Assembly: GCF_026241315.1 (NCBI RefSeq)
Contig: NZ_JAPHNA010000012.1
Location: 1 to 57,579 of the forward strand
DNA: 57,579 bases
Source: Campylobacter sp. MIT 21-1684
GTDB taxonomy: Bacteria; Campylobacterota; Campylobacteria; Campylobacterales; Campylobacteraceae
Direction: 5' to 3'
Position numbers and translations under genes: made by a program. How positions within the stretch are numbered: position 1 is the stretch's first letter; each line of letters starts with the position of its first letter. The notes under the pieces were generated by a model. That model worked only from the letters and a program-made list of their open reading frames with translations. It did not search any database and was not told the DNA's origin. Shown here one piece after another: positions 46,942 through 56,265 of the stretch.

Positions 46942-47004
46942 CGCTGAACAAAAATGCGAAAGCATTTAGCGGGGAGATAGGCTTAAGGTTTATCTCCCTT
47001 TTTT
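46942..47004 (+). ncRNA. Candidate structured RNA downstream of AbiF-like gene, with terminator
   Basis: First hairpin: CGCT (46942-46945) pairs with AGCG (46968-46971), and AAATGC (46952-46957) with GCATTT (46962-46967) around a GAAA tetraloop. Second: GGGAGATA (46972-46979) with TATCTCCC (46991-46998), then T6, a factor-independent terminator. AbiF genes are recalled to be linked to small RNAs acting as antitoxins. The end of the abiF-like gene (46908-46921) is also complementary, with bulges, to 46943-46957. Confidence 0.45.
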
Positions 47005-47040
47005 ATTTCACTAACTTGCTTTTAAAAGAATCCGACCAAC

Positions 47041-47178
47041 CATAAAATTTACAAAATCCTAACCTTTAAAACAAAAGATTCCACCTTTGACACAAGCAAA
47101 CTAGAATCCCGCATTGATATATTAGTGTATCAACTCTATAATCTTACAGAAACAGAAATACGCATTATAGAATCTTAA
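47041..47178 (+). pseudogene. 3' relic of a second type IIG R-M gene
   Basis: Encodes KIYKILTFKTKDSTFDTSKLE and RIDILVYQLYNLTETEIRIIES then a stop, homologous to the end of the gene at 42319 (DRILTLKAENKDSNSLELENEIDKLVYKLYNLTDEEIYIIEK). No start. With the 5' relic at 42008 it brackets the intact R-M/Abi cassette. Confidence 0.75.
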
Positions 47179-47224
47179 AACTTCATTTGTGTATAATGTT
47201 AAGATTAATGCACAAGGAGAAAAT

Positions 47225-47685
47225 ATGACTTTAAGTGTAGAAAATAAGTAGCCAAAATAAAGAGCAAATCATTAGTGCTATTAAGCTCATCAAAGGTGTT
47301 AAAGGCATTAATGCAAATATTACAAAAAAAGTGTGTGAGACCAAAGCAGATCGCAAAGCGTGGAAAAAAGCCCGAAAAGAGTTAAAAAATAGCAAAGCTA
47401 TAAGTTTAGAAGAGCTTGAAAGAAAGTATTTGCAATGCCTTACCAAGTTAAAACAAGTAAGGAGTTTAATAAATTTTTAGAGAAAATAGGGATTTAGCAC
47501 CAAAAAGCTTTAGACAAATTGCACAAAATCCCTATCAAAACTTGCTTGATATTGCAAAATTAAAAGGAGAGAAAAATAAATATCGCCTAAAACTTGGCAA
47601 ATACTGCTTTCTGTATGAAATTATTGAAGAGCAAATTCTTATCTATGCTTACAAGGCAAGTTCAAGAGGTGATATTTACAAATAA
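47225..47685 (+). pseudogene. Decayed RelE-type toxin-antitoxin pair
   Basis: The antitoxin starts MTLSVEN and then shifts frame; the continuation reads SSQNKEQIISAIKLIKGVKG through LEELERKYLQ. The toxin starts at about 47434 (MPYQVKTSKEFNKFLEKIG), meets a stop, and continues in another frame as APKSFRQIAQNPYQNLLDIAKLKGEKNKYRLKLGKYCFLYE and ASSRGDIYK, a RelE-superfamily C-terminus. Both genes need one shift; neither can be functional. Confidence 0.7.
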
Positions 47686-47692
47686 AAGAGAT

Positions 47693-47836
47693 ATTAAACG
47701 AGAATCCCAAATTGATAATAAAGAAATACAATGCGATCATAGAAAAAGACGAAATCTGTATCCTAATGGTATTCTTTTACTTAGTTATTAGATATTTGAA
47801 AAAATTACTTGATGAATTGGAGGCGATAGAATCACT
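47693..47836 (+). other. Short unrecognised frame between relic TA and pncB
   Basis: Reads EILNENPKLIIKKYNAIIEKDEICI and on, without a clear start, and runs into the 3' end of pncB. Probably a relic. Confidence 0.25.
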
Positions 47837-49243
47837 TTATTTTTGGCTTGATAATGGTGGCAAGATTTTATTTACTAAACTTTGTTGTAAATTGTAAAGT
47901 TTTTGAGAAAGTTTCACTTTGAATTTCGTATCTGTTTCAAGCTTCAATAAACTTTTATCAAGTTTTGAGATTTGCTCTTTAGCATAGCAAGCTGTTTCCT
48001 GTAAAGTTTGTCTTCGAATTTGACGTTTTCTGTCTTTAAAAACAAGGTGTAAAAGCTCTTTTGCTGCCAAACCCTGAGGGAGATTTGGCATTTCTTCATT
48101 ATAAATACAAAGCTCATCATAGAGAATTGTATTTGTAGTTGTATTATAAATTCTATATAATTTTTTAAAATGCGGGATTGTTGTTTTTTCCACATCCTCA
48201 CTAATTTTAATCTTAGGTCTTATACAACCGTCCTTTTGCGCAGCAACAAGCTTATACACACAACCAAAAACAGGATCACTCTTTGCTGTAATAAGCCTTT
48301 CGCCCACTCCAAAAACATCAACAGGAGCATTTTTTGCAACTAAATTTTGTATTTGAAATTCATCTAAAGTATTTGAAGCTATGATTTTGCATTCCTTTAA
48401 ACCGGAATCGTCTAAGATTTTGCGAATTGCTTGACTTAAAACAAGCAAATCACCAGAATCGATGCGCACGCTACCATCAGTAATACCAAAGCGGTGAAAA
48501 GCTTTTATTGCATTACTCAAACCTTTCTTATATTCATAAGTATCAATTAACAAACTTGGATTGTGTGGATAAAGCTCTAAAAAACGACAAAAAGCTTCAA
48601 ATTCATTTTCAAACATCTGCACCCAAGAATGCGCCATAGTACCGCTAGTATTTGCTTGATATAATTTTCCTGCTAAGGTACAAGAAGTACCGCTACAACC
48701 ACCTATTATTGCCGCTCTTGCTCCTTTAAGGGCAGCCTCACTCCCGTGAGCTCTACGAGAACCAAATTCAAGCACGGCTCTGCCTTGAGCACTTCTAACA
48801 AGACGATTTGCTTTTGTAGCTATAAGACTTTGGTGATTAAGACTAAGCAAGAAAAAACTTTCTAAAAGTTGAGCTTCTATGGCATTGGCTTTAATTATCA
48901 TCAAAGGTTCATTTGGAAAAACTACCTCCCCTTCTTTTAAGGCATAAATCTCTCCATTGAAAGCAAATTCACTCAAATAGCACAAGAATTCTTCGCAGAA
49001 AAGTTTTTGAGAACGTAAATATTGAATATCACTCTGAGTAAAATGCAAATTTTCAACAAAATTTAAAACATCATCAAGTCCTGCAAAAAGAGCAAAACCA
49101 TTTTTATCAGGAATTTTTCGAAAAAAAATATCAAAATAGCATACAGTGTCTTTCAAACCACTCAAAAAATAGCCCTGTGCCATTGTAAATTCATAAAAAT
49201 CACAAAGCAAGGCTAATTCAAAAGGTTGTTTAGAAGTCATCAA
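47837..49243 (-). CDS. pncB: Nicotinate phosphoribosyltransferase
   Basis: The 468-residue product has LLCDFYEFTMAQGYF at the N-terminus, AVLEFGSRRAHG (catalytic/active-site His region) and VRIDSGDLLVLSQAIR with the phosphate-binding Asp-Ser-Gly-Asp. It forms nicotinate mononucleotide in NAD salvage. It overlaps nrdB by 14 bp at the start, and the ATG pair 49243/49240 follows AAAACTTATG-type sequence; the ribosome site is inside nrdB. It is downstream of nrdB on the same strand. Confidence 0.9.
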   Translation of the reverse strand: MMTSKQPFELALLCDFYEFTMAQGYFLSGLKDTVCYFDIFFRKIPDKNGFALFAGLDDVLNFVENLHFTQSDIQYLRSQKLFCEEFLCYLSEFAFNGEIYALKEGEVVFPNEPLMIIKANAIEAQLLESFFLLSLNHQSLIATKANRLVRSAQGRAVLEFGSRRAHGSEAALKGARAAIIGGCSGTSCTLAGKLYQANTSGTMAHSWVQMFENEFEAFCRFLELYPHNPSLLIDTYEYKKGLSNAIKAFHRFGITDGSVRIDSGDLLVLSQAIRKILDDSGLKECKIIASNTLDEFQIQNLVAKNAPVDVFGVGERLITAKSDPVFGCVYKLVAAQKDGCIRPKIKISEDVEKTTIPHFKKLYRIYNTTTNTILYDELCIYNEEMPNLPQGLAAKELLHLVFKDRKRQIRRQTLQETACYAKEQISKLDKSLLKLETDTKFKVKLSQKLYNLQQSLVNKILPPLSSQK

Positions 49244-50252
49244 AACTTATGCTGCCTTTAGAATAATTAGTTACTTTACTTTCAAAAAAATTACTTTTTT
49301 GATCGTTAAATTTAGAAAAATCATCTACCCATTTAATAGGATGTTTAGCATTATAGATTCTTTGAAGGTTTATAGCAACCAATCTTTGATCGACAAGATA
49401 GTGGATATACTCTTCAATCAAATCATCTGTAAAACCCATAATTTGATTTTGAGTGATGTATTTACCCCATTTAATCTCAAGCTCACCGGCTCTTTGAAAC
49501 ATTTCATAAATTTTGTCAATGTTTTCTTTATTAAAAAGCTTTGGTCTTTCTTTGATTACAGAATTTATCATATTTTGAAACAAAAGCAAATGTGTAATTT
49601 CATCTCTTTGAATAAAACGTATCATCTGAGCAGAACCAAGCATTTTTCCAGATCTTGCTAAAGCATAAATTGCTGTAAAACCACTGTAAAAATAGACCCC
49701 TTCTAAAATTTGATTGGCTATCATAGCTAAAAGGAGTTTATTTTCATCAACATCTCCAGCTAATTCTTGATAGATATTCGAAATAAATTCGTTTTTTTCA
49801 CGCAAAATTTTATCGTGCTTCTCCATCTCATAAATTAAATCGGTATTCTCACATACTGCTTCAACCATAACAGCATAAGATTTGGAATGATTTGCTTCCT
49901 CATAGGCTTGTCTAGCCAAAACAGCATTAATTTCAGGTGCTGTTATATAAGGGTTGATGTTATCAGTAAGATTATTCGTTTGAAAGCTGTCCATAGAAAT
50001 AAGCTGAGACCACACCAAATCATACATTCTTTTCTCACCAGAAGTAAGATTACAACGATAATCTAATGCATCTCTTGTAGTATCAACCTCCTTTGGAAAC
50101 CAAGTATTTGATTCCATTAAATCCCAAAGTTTTAAAGCCCAAGTATATTTTGCTTTTGTAAAATTTAAAATTCCGTGCGGATTTCCTTCAAAAATTTTTC
50201 TCTCTGTCAAACTCTCATTAGAATTAGGATTATAAATCCTTTTCCTTTGCAT
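49230..50252 (-). CDS. nrdB: Ribonucleotide reductase, beta subunit
   Basis: The start at 50252 (MQRKRIYNPNSNE) is chosen; an in-frame TTG upstream would translate the poly-G tract. The 340-residue product has the di-iron ligands in WSQLISMDSFQ, EEANHSKSYAV and RDEITHLLLFQ and the C-terminal tail GSISFDDF that docks with NrdA. It supplies the tyrosyl radical for deoxyribonucleotide synthesis. Its RBS region is A9 then G10 immediately before the ATG (50253-50271), so tract length may tune translation. Confidence 0.92.
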   Translation of the reverse strand: MQRKRIYNPNSNESLTERKIFEGNPHGILNFTKAKYTWALKLWDLMESNTWFPKEVDTTRDALDYRCNLTSGEKRMYDLVWSQLISMDSFQTNNLTDNINPYITAPEINAVLARQAYEEANHSKSYAVMVEAVCENTDLIYEMEKHDKILREKNEFISNIYQELAGDVDENKLLLAMIANQILEGVYFYSGFTAIYALARSGKMLGSAQMIRFIQRDEITHLLLFQNMINSVIKERPKLFNKENIDKIYEMFQRAGELEIKWGKYITQNQIMGFTDDLIEEYIHYLVDQRLVAINLQRIYNAKHPIKWVDDFSKFNDQKSNFFESKVTNYSKGSISFDDF

Positions 50253-50271
50253 CCCCCCCCCCTTTTTTTTT
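50253..50271 (+). repeat. C10 T9 (minus strand A9 G10) abutting the nrdB start codon
   Basis: Ten C (50253-50262) then nine T (50263-50271). On the coding strand A9 G10 ends exactly at the ATG. G-rich sequence here is the only Shine-Dalgarno candidate, yet it lies closer than usual. Confidence 0.9.
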
Positions 50272-50278
50272 GTATATG

Positions 50279-50686
50279 TCAAATTTTAGAAACTATGCAA
50301 CTTTGTGTTATTATATCGTGCAAACTCAAACTGTCTTTTCTTAAAAAACTTATAAAAAAACCAAGAAGCAATCCAAAACTTACCACAAAAAAAACATAAC
50401 GCAACATTGCTCTTAAAAAACTGATTTTCTTTCCTGTCTTTAAGTCAATCAAATACAAATCATACGCTTTTAAACCTGGAGTTTGAGCTTTAAAAACAAA
50501 AAATAAAGCTTGAATAAATCCAAAGAGTACAGTACTCAAAGTGCTTATGAATTGATTGTTTAACAAGACTTCTTTACCAAGCCAAAAATAAAATAAATAC
50601 AAAATCGGCATATAAATAAGAAAAACATCTATTAATAAAGCACGAAATCGTAACCATCTTGAGGCTATCTTCGCCTTAGTTTTCAT
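50279..50686 (-). CDS. RDD family membrane protein
   Basis: The 135-residue product has three membrane helices and the RDD pattern: SRWLRFRALLIDVFLIYMPILYLF at the N-terminus (Arg then Asp), later TPGLKAYDLYLIDLKTGKKISFLRAMLRYV. Function is unknown; transport is proposed in some species. It corresponds in place to the gene between nrdB and pyrE in C. jejuni. Overlaps pyrE by 1 bp. Confidence 0.85.
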   Translation of the reverse strand: MKTKAKIASRWLRFRALLIDVFLIYMPILYLFYFWLGKEVLLNNQFISTLSTVLFGFIQALFFVFKAQTPGLKAYDLYLIDLKTGKKISFLRAMLRYVFFVVSFGLLLGFFISFLRKDSLSLHDIITQSCIVSKI

Positions 50687-51300
50687 TATGTATTGCCACG
50701 ACTGCCCGGTTTTACTGGAAAAGAACCATTTTTACAAAGTGGGCATTTATCCTCATCATAAATTTCAAATTCGAAATTCCCCAAAGCAAAGAATGGCAAC
50801 TTCTCTGGGAGTTTTGCACTGCGTTTCGAAGTTGTTTGTAAATTTGTAACGGCACAAAAACCCCGATTCGCTAAAGCTGCAAAACCAACAACTTGACCAC
50901 CTAAATCCTCTATAATGTTTGCACTCTCGCAGGCACTTGTTCCCGTAGTAATAATATCTTCACAAATAAGAAATTTTTCACCTTTTGCAACCTCAAAACC
51001 TCTTCTTAAAGTCATTACACCATTTAATCTTTCAGTAAAAATAAAACGTTTGTTACTCGCTCTTGCAAGTTCATATCCTACCAATAATCCTCCTAAAGCT
51101 GGAGAGCAAATACTATCAAACTCAAGTCTAAAATCAGTAATTACTTTTGATAATTGCTCACAAAACTGTGCTGCAAATTGCGGATTTTCTAAAAGTTTAG
51201 CACTTTGCAAGTAAAATTGAGAGTGTTTTCCGGAGCTGAGCAAAAAATGACCTTCTAAAAGGGCTTTGCATTCTTTATAACTTTGTTCTAGATTCATCAT
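50686..51300 (-). CDS. pyrE: Orotate phosphoribosyltransferase
   Basis: The 204-residue product has [14 protein letters not shown] and the PRPP motif [21 protein letters not shown]. It makes orotidine monophosphate in pyrimidine synthesis. It starts at TAATG overlapping the frr stop by one base and precedes the RDD gene, all in one leftward operon. Confidence 0.93.
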   Translation of the reverse strand: MMNLEQSYKECKALLEGHFLLSSGKHSQFYLQSAKLLENPQFAAQFCEQLSKVITDFRLEFDSICSPALGGLLVGYELARASNKRFIFTERLNGVMTLRRGFEVAKGEKFLICEDIITTGTSACESANIIEDLGGQVVGFAALANRGFCAVTNLQTTSKRSAKLPEKLPFFALGNFEFEIYDEDKCPLCKNGSFPVKPGSRGNT

Positions 51301-51857
51301 TAGACTTTTAAAAGCTCAATCTCTTTACTTTTTACATTTTCATCGACTTTTGCAATATAAGAATCTGTGAGTTTTTGTATCTCATCATAAGCTTTTTTTG
51401 CTTCATCCTCTGATATAAGCTTCTCTTTTTCAAGCTTTTTTACCGAATCATTTGCGTCTTTACGTACGTTACGAATAGAAATTTTTGCTTTCTCCCCCAT
51501 ACCCTTAGCCTGTTTAACGTTTTCTTCTCTTTGCTCTTTTGTCATAGGAGGAAAAAAAAGCTTGACACTCTCTCCATCGTTATTGGGATTTACTCCTATA
51601 TTTACTGCTGCAATGGCACTTTCTATACTTTTTAATAAAGTTTTCTCCCAAGGAGTAATAGAAAGAGTTGTTGCATCATTTGCGAGTATAGTTGCAACTT
51701 GATTTAGTGGGGTTGGTGCTCCATAATAATCAACGCTAATAGTATCGACAATACGAGTATTAACCTTGCCCGTTCTTAAAGTTAAAAAATCTTTTTTCAA
51801 AGCTTCTAAACTTTTCTCATTTTGTTTCTTTTGCTTGGTAAAAATATCATTGAGCAT
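51300..51857 (-). CDS. frr: Ribosome recycling factor
   Basis: The start at 51857 gives [33 protein letters not shown], the standard N-terminus, and 185 residues; a longer frame upstream overlaps sec[16 protein letters not shown] and [15 protein letters not shown] are conserved. It dissociates ribosomes after termination. Confidence 0.95.
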   Translation of the reverse strand: MLNDIFTKQKKQNEKSLEALKKDFLTLRTGKVNTRIVDTISVDYYGAPTPLNQVATILANDATTLSITPWEKTLLKSIESAIAAVNIGVNPNNDGESVKLFFPPMTKEQREENVKQAKGMGEKAKISIRNVRKDANDSVKKLEKEKLISEDEAKKAYDEIQKLTDSYIAKVDENVKSKEIELLKV

Positions 51858-52215
51858 TCTTTTCCTTTGTGGTATTATTCTCATTTGGCACAGCAGGTGC
51901 GACTGGGGCATTTAGAGAATTCGACACTGTTGAAGGAATGCTTGGAATAGAAATATTGTTTTCGATTTTTTCAGCTAAAGAATTTCTACTTACACTATTA
52001 TAAAGATACCCCAAAGCTATAGTATTCGCAATCAGTATTAAACCCATTATAAAAGTAAATTTAGCTAGAAATCCAGCAGGTCCTTTAGCACCAAAAAGAC
52101 TCTCATTGCTTCCGCTATATGCGCCAAGACCTATACTTGAACTTTTTTGAAGTAAAACAGCTATACATATAACAACGACGATAATAAATTGAAAGACAGT
52201 TAAAAGTGTAATCAT
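51847..52215 (-). CDS. secG: Preprotein translocase subunit SecG
   Basis: The 122-residue protein has helices at about 1-22 and 50-72 with [32 protein letters not shown] between, the SecG signature. A Pro/Asn/Ala-rich C-terminal tail of about 45 residues follows. It overlaps frr by 11 bp. It assists the SecYE channel. Confidence 0.93.
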   Translation of the reverse strand: MITLLTVFQFIIVVVICIAVLLQKSSSIGLGAYSGSNESLFGAKGPAGFLAKFTFIMGLILIANTIALGYLYNSVSRNSLAEKIENNISIPSIPSTVSNSLNAPVAPAVPNENNTTKEKNAQ

Positions 52216-52285
52216 AACTTTCCTAAAAATTGTAAATGAATGAAGAATTGTAACGAAAGAAACTTGAAAAAATTTGAAATTTTGG

Positions 52286-52316
52286 AATCTTCACAAGAAA
52301 AATTTTTGTGAAGATT
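52286..52316 (-). terminator. Hairpin downstream of the BI-1 gene
   Basis: AATCTTCACAA (52286-52296) and TTGTGAAGATT (52306-52316) are perfect reverse complements with a 9-nt loop. It lies just after the 52324 stop on the minus strand and before secG. The flanking T-run is short, so termination strength is uncertain. Confidence 0.55.
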
Positions 52317-52323
52317 TACCAGA

Positions 52324-53019
52324 TTAACGACTATTGAAAGACCTTAAAATATTTAACAAAGAAATAAAAAGATTGACAAAATCAAGATACAATGCTACAG
52401 CACCTTCAATAGGTGTTTCATAGTTTCCACGAATAATATTCTGTGTATCATAAAGAATATAAAAAGAGAAAAGCACTGCAGCTACAGCAGAAATTGTAAG
52501 ATGAAGCAAACTACTTTGGAAAAAAAGATTAAGCAAAGAAGCAGCCACAACAATAAGTAAAACAATAAACAAAGCTTTACCCATTACAGTGAAATCTTTT
52601 TTTGTATTCATAGCAAAAACACTTAATCCTGCAAAAGCAACTGTTGTCAAAGCAAAGGCTTGAGCTACGATAACTCCACCTGCTGGTAAAACAAGTACAG
52701 AGATTAACAAAGGGGTGAGAGTTAGTCCTGAAACAAAAGTAAAAGCAAAAAGCAAAATAAGATTCAGCGGAGTCTCTTTTTTCTTCCACTGCAAAGCAAA
52801 AATAAGACCTATTTGAACAGCAAAAAGCAACCAAAAAGTTACTTGAGATTCTATAAAAAGACTTGCTAGAGCATAAATTCCAACATAAGCACCAACAGTT
52901 GCGGCTAACAATGAAGCTGCAAAAAGCTGGTATGTTTGTTTAATAAAAACACTCAATTCGCTTGAACGTGCATTATCAAACGACCTTGTTTTTGAATAAT
53001 CCCTATCATAAAGACTCAT
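52324..53019 (-). CDS. Bax inhibitor-1 (YccA/TMBIM) family membrane protein
   Basis: The 231-residue product has about seven helices, including AASLLAATVGAYVGIYAL, the SGLTLTPLLISVL segment and the C-terminal signature LFSFYILYDTQNIIRG and ALYLDFVNLFISLLNILRSF. The family may transport calcium or regulate membrane proteases. AAGGAG precedes the ATG. Confidence 0.92.
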   Translation of the reverse strand: MSLYDRDYSKTRSFDNARSSELSVFIKQTYQLFAASLLAATVGAYVGIYALASLFIESQVTFWLLFAVQIGLIFALQWKKKETPLNLILLFAFTFVSGLTLTPLLISVLVLPAGGVIVAQAFALTTVAFAGLSVFAMNTKKDFTVMGKALFIVLLIVVAASLLNLFFQSSLLHLTISAVAAVLFSFYILYDTQNIIRGNYETPIEGAVALYLDFVNLFISLLNILRSFNSR

Positions 53020-53179
53020 AACTTTACTCCTTAAATATGTGGTTTTAATTTCTAGGTGGCTATTGTATCAAAAGAAATTTAACAAATCACAAAAAAACTT
53101 TGCATTCAAAATTTTATATTGGGAATTTCTGCTATAATAAAAGTTTTTCAAAAATCTAAAATAAGGTTTTTATTGCATT

Positions 53180-53815
53180 ATGGAAAATATAATTAGCGGT
53201 GCAATTAAATTTATGCAACAAGATTTTCAAGAGCACAAAAAACTTTTTGAAAGTTTGAAAAATAAACAAAATCCACATACACTTTTTATAGGCTGTTCTG
53301 ATTCAAGAGTTATCCCAAATTTAATCACCAATACAGGACCGGGCGAACTTTTCGTTGTACGTAATATCGCAAATATTATACCGCCTTACCGTGTTGGAGA
53401 AGATTATTTAGCGACCACCTCAGCCATTGAATATGCTATGAATTTTTTAAATGTGAAGAATATTATTGTTTGTGGGCACAGCAATTGCGGTGGTTGTAAT
53501 ATGCTTTATTATTCAGAAGAAAAGTTTGAGAATATTCCAAATGTTAAAAAATGGCTTACTTTACTTGAAAATGTTAAAAAGAACGTAACATTCTTTGCAA
53601 AAGAAGATTTAGCTATGCGCACTTGGCTTACAGAAAAACTCAATCTTGTCAATTCTTTTGACAACATACTTACTTATCCGGGTATAAAAGAAAACTTTGA
53701 AAAAGGTGAATTGAAAGTAAATGCTTGGTACTATATAATCGAAACAGGTGAAATTTATGAATACGATTATAAAACAAAAACCTTTGCGCTAATTCAAAAA
53801 AAGGAAAATGAATGA
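53180..53815 (+). CDS. canB: Beta-carbonic anhydrase
   Basis: The 211-residue product has the zinc ligands in FIGCSDSRVIP (Cys, Asp, Arg) and VCGHSNCGGC (His, Cys), and GPGELFVVRNIANIIPP. It interconverts carbon dioxide and bicarbonate. The stop overlaps the mscS start as ATGA. A TATAAT-like box precedes it near 53135. Confidence 0.95.
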   Translation: MENIISGAIKFMQQDFQEHKKLFESLKNKQNPHTLFIGCSDSRVIPNLITNTGPGELFVVRNIANIIPPYRVGEDYLATTSAIEYAMNFLNVKNIIVCGHSNCGGCNMLYYSEEKFENIPNVKKWLTLLENVKKNVTFFAKEDLAMRTWLTEKLNLVNSFDNILTYPGIKENFEKGELKVNAWYYIIETGEIYEYDYKTKTFALIQKKENE

Positions 53816-55686
53816 AAAAAATTTGTATCAGCCTCATTTTTTTAAGTCTCTGTACATTTGCACAAGGACTTGAATTTCTCGATATTAATGTGAGTGAAGA
53901 AAATGCAGGTGTTTATACTTTAGCAGAAGAATATGTCCAACTCAATCAGTATATTAAGGAATTTAAGAAAAATAATGATGAAAATTCTAGTACCTATAAT
54001 ACTTCTTTAAACGAATTTGAAAAGCGTAAAAAATCTATACTAATACAAATACCAAATATGATAGTTAAACAAACAATCGATACGAAAGCTAGAGAATTTT
54101 TTTTAAAAAAGAAACAGCAACTCCTGCAAATACAAAACAATAAAAATGAAAGTGCCTTTGTTTATGCAGATACTAAAGCAAAACTTGAATATTTTGATAA
54201 AGTAGAGAATTTTTACTCTTCTTTACTTAAACTTGAACAACTTTTTAATGAAGCAGCAAACAGCAAAAGCATTATTGAAACTACAGATAGAGCAATAGAA
54301 AACTTGCAAAGCTCTAAACTTGATATAAACGAATACAAAGCTAAAATTACTTCACTAGAAGAGCTTGAACATCTTCAAAATATAGAAGAAAAAATTGAAA
54401 ATGCAACACAATCTTACACTCAAATTCTAAAATATTTACGTTTAAATGCGAATCTACTCGAAAGTAATTATCTCTTTTCTCTTTTAGAACTCCAAGTATG
54501 GATAGATCGCATTAATACCTTTGCGAATATAAATTTTGTCAATGTTGGCAAAGTTATTCTATCAATACTCGTACTCATCTTTTTCATCTCGCTGAAGCGA
54601 GCTTTCTCGAACATCATCTACTTCTTTCTTGTTCGTATTTTTTATGAAAATAAAGCTTTAGCAGATGACATAAAAATCACTTTTGTCGAAAGTATTAAAA
54701 AGCCTGTAATGTTCTTACTCACCTTTTATGCTCTTTCTTTATGTCTTACAATAGCGACATATCCAGCACCTTTAAATATTAATTTAAATAATTTTTTTCA
54801 TATAATTTACGCTATTTTAATTACTTGGCTTGTCTTAAGAGTTACAGATAGTTATGGAGTGATTTTCATCTCTAAACTTGCTCAAAAAAGCGGAAAAAAA
54901 GAAGTGGTCAATCTCATAGTAAAAATACTTTATTTTGTCATTATTATTATAGCATCTTTATATATCCTTGCTAAACTCGGTTTTAATATTTCAGCGATTA
55001 TTGCTTCTTTAGGAATAGGAGGCTTAGCTGTGGCTCTAGCCACAAAAGATATTATCGCTAATTTTTTTGCTTCCATTCTTCTTTTATTTGACAACAGCTT
55101 TAACCAAGGTGACTGTATAGAAGTTTCTGGAATTGAAGGTACAGTCGTAGAAACAGGACTAAGAAAAACAACCATTCGCACTTTCGATAATGCTTTAGTC
55201 TTTTTACCTAACTCAATTATTATGGGAGCAAATGTCAAAAATTGGAGTAGAAGACGTTTGGGTCGTCATATAAAAATGTTATTGGGAGTGAGTTATGATG
55301 CAACACCAGAAAAACTCCAAAATTGTATAAAAGATCTCAAAGAACTTTTACATACAAGTGATTTGGTAGCACAAGAAGATGATAATGCATTAAAATATAG
55401 CAATGAAACAACAAAATATCGAGAGAATTTAGTTTCTCTTGACGATTTAGAAGGCTATAAAAATGCTTGCTATGTGAATTTATGTGAATTTGCAGATAAT
55501 AGTATCAATATAGAGCTTTATTTTTACATCAAGTCAATTTCTGCAGGCGATTTTAGAAACGCCAAAGAGATTTTAATGTTTGAGATAATGAAAATTATAG
55601 AAAAAAATGGTCTTAATTTTGCTTTTCCAAGTCGTAGTATTTATATAGAAAATATGCCTTCCTCTCCATATTTGCAAAACTTATAA
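53812..55686 (+). CDS. Mechanosensitive channel of the MscS family, long form
   Basis: The 624-residue protein begins with a signal peptide (MKKICISLIFLSLCTFAQG), followed by about 190 residues of periplasmic helical coiled-coil, then four to five helices and the MscS pore: IIASLGIGGLAVALATKDIIANFFASILLL, then IEVSGIEGTVVETGLRKTTIRTFDNALVFLPNS. It opens under membrane tension to release solutes. Its start overlaps the carbonic anhydrase stop. Length and N-terminal domain resemble C. jejuni homologues. Confidence 0.92.
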   Translation: MKKICISLIFLSLCTFAQGLEFLDINVSEENAGVYTLAEEYVQLNQYIKEFKKNNDENSSTYNTSLNEFEKRKKSILIQIPNMIVKQTIDTKAREFFLKKKQQLLQIQNNKNESAFVYADTKAKLEYFDKVENFYSSLLKLEQLFNEAANSKSIIETTDRAIENLQSSKLDINEYKAKITSLEELEHLQNIEEKIENATQSYTQILKYLRLNANLLESNYLFSLLELQVWIDRINTFANINFVNVGKVILSILVLIFFISLKRAFSNIIYFFLVRIFYENKALADDIKITFVESIKKPVMFLLTFYALSLCLTIATYPAPLNINLNNFFHIIYAILITWLVLRVTDSYGVIFISKLAQKSGKKEVVNLIVKILYFVIIIIASLYILAKLGFNISAIIASLGIGGLAVALATKDIIANFFASILLLFDNSFNQGDCIEVSGIEGTVVETGLRKTTIRTFDNALVFLPNSIIMGANVKNWSRRRLGRHIKMLLGVSYDATPEKLQNCIKDLKELLHTSDLVAQEDDNALKYSNETTKYRENLVSLDDLEGYKNACYVNLCEFADNSINIELYFYIKSISAGDFRNAKEILMFEIMKIIEKNGLNFAFPSRSIYIENMPSSPYLQNL

Positions 55687-55687
55687 A

Positions 55688-55717
55688 AGCGATAATACTA
55701 ACACCTAATCGCTTTTT
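55688..55717 (+). terminator. Factor-independent terminator after mscS
   Basis: AGCGAT (55688-55693) pairs with ATCGCT (55708-55713), followed by a T run; the stem extends on both sides through A/T bases. It ends the canB-mscS unit. Confidence 0.75.
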
Positions 55718-56265
55718 CATTAAAAGCAGATTGAAGATGAAAAGTATAATTAAATGTCTAAGAATATCTAAAGAACAACTAGACTAGGAGAATTAGCTAG
55801 AGATCTTACTACAAAAGAAATACAAAATAAACTCTATAAAACAAACACGCCATTAAGATTAAAGAGGATTAAAATGGAATATTGGAGTAATAGCAATTGG
55901 TTTTTGCATTATTACTTATACTGCGTATGTGGCGACACTAGAAATAAAATAATTCGTTTTTCTTAATCTTGCTTTATTGAAAAATGTAATAAATAAAAGA
56001 CTCATTGACGTCAATAAATAATTCCTCTACCACTATTAATCCTCTTATATTGAATCAATTTTCTTATAGCAATTATGCTTGATGCTATTCTAATAAAATT
56101 CTCAACTTTTTATAAGAATTTAAAATGCGTGTCGTGTTCTTGCATTATATAATATCTAATTATTATCTTTGTCCTTATAGTCCAATTATTTTGAGCAAAA
56201 GGAATTATATCGTCAAGACAAAGAAATCATTTTACCCTAATTTCTATTTTTTACTTAATTCCGTT
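55718..56265. other. AT-rich gene-free segment with possible relics
   Basis: No supportable gene. Pieces such as TRLGELARDLTTKEIQNKLY near 55785 and a short hydrophobic run (NIGVIAIGFCIITYTAYVATLEIK, near 55880-55950) read in different frames. In C. jejuni the iron-sulfur gene nifU follows mscS; it is not here. Confidence 0.4.
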
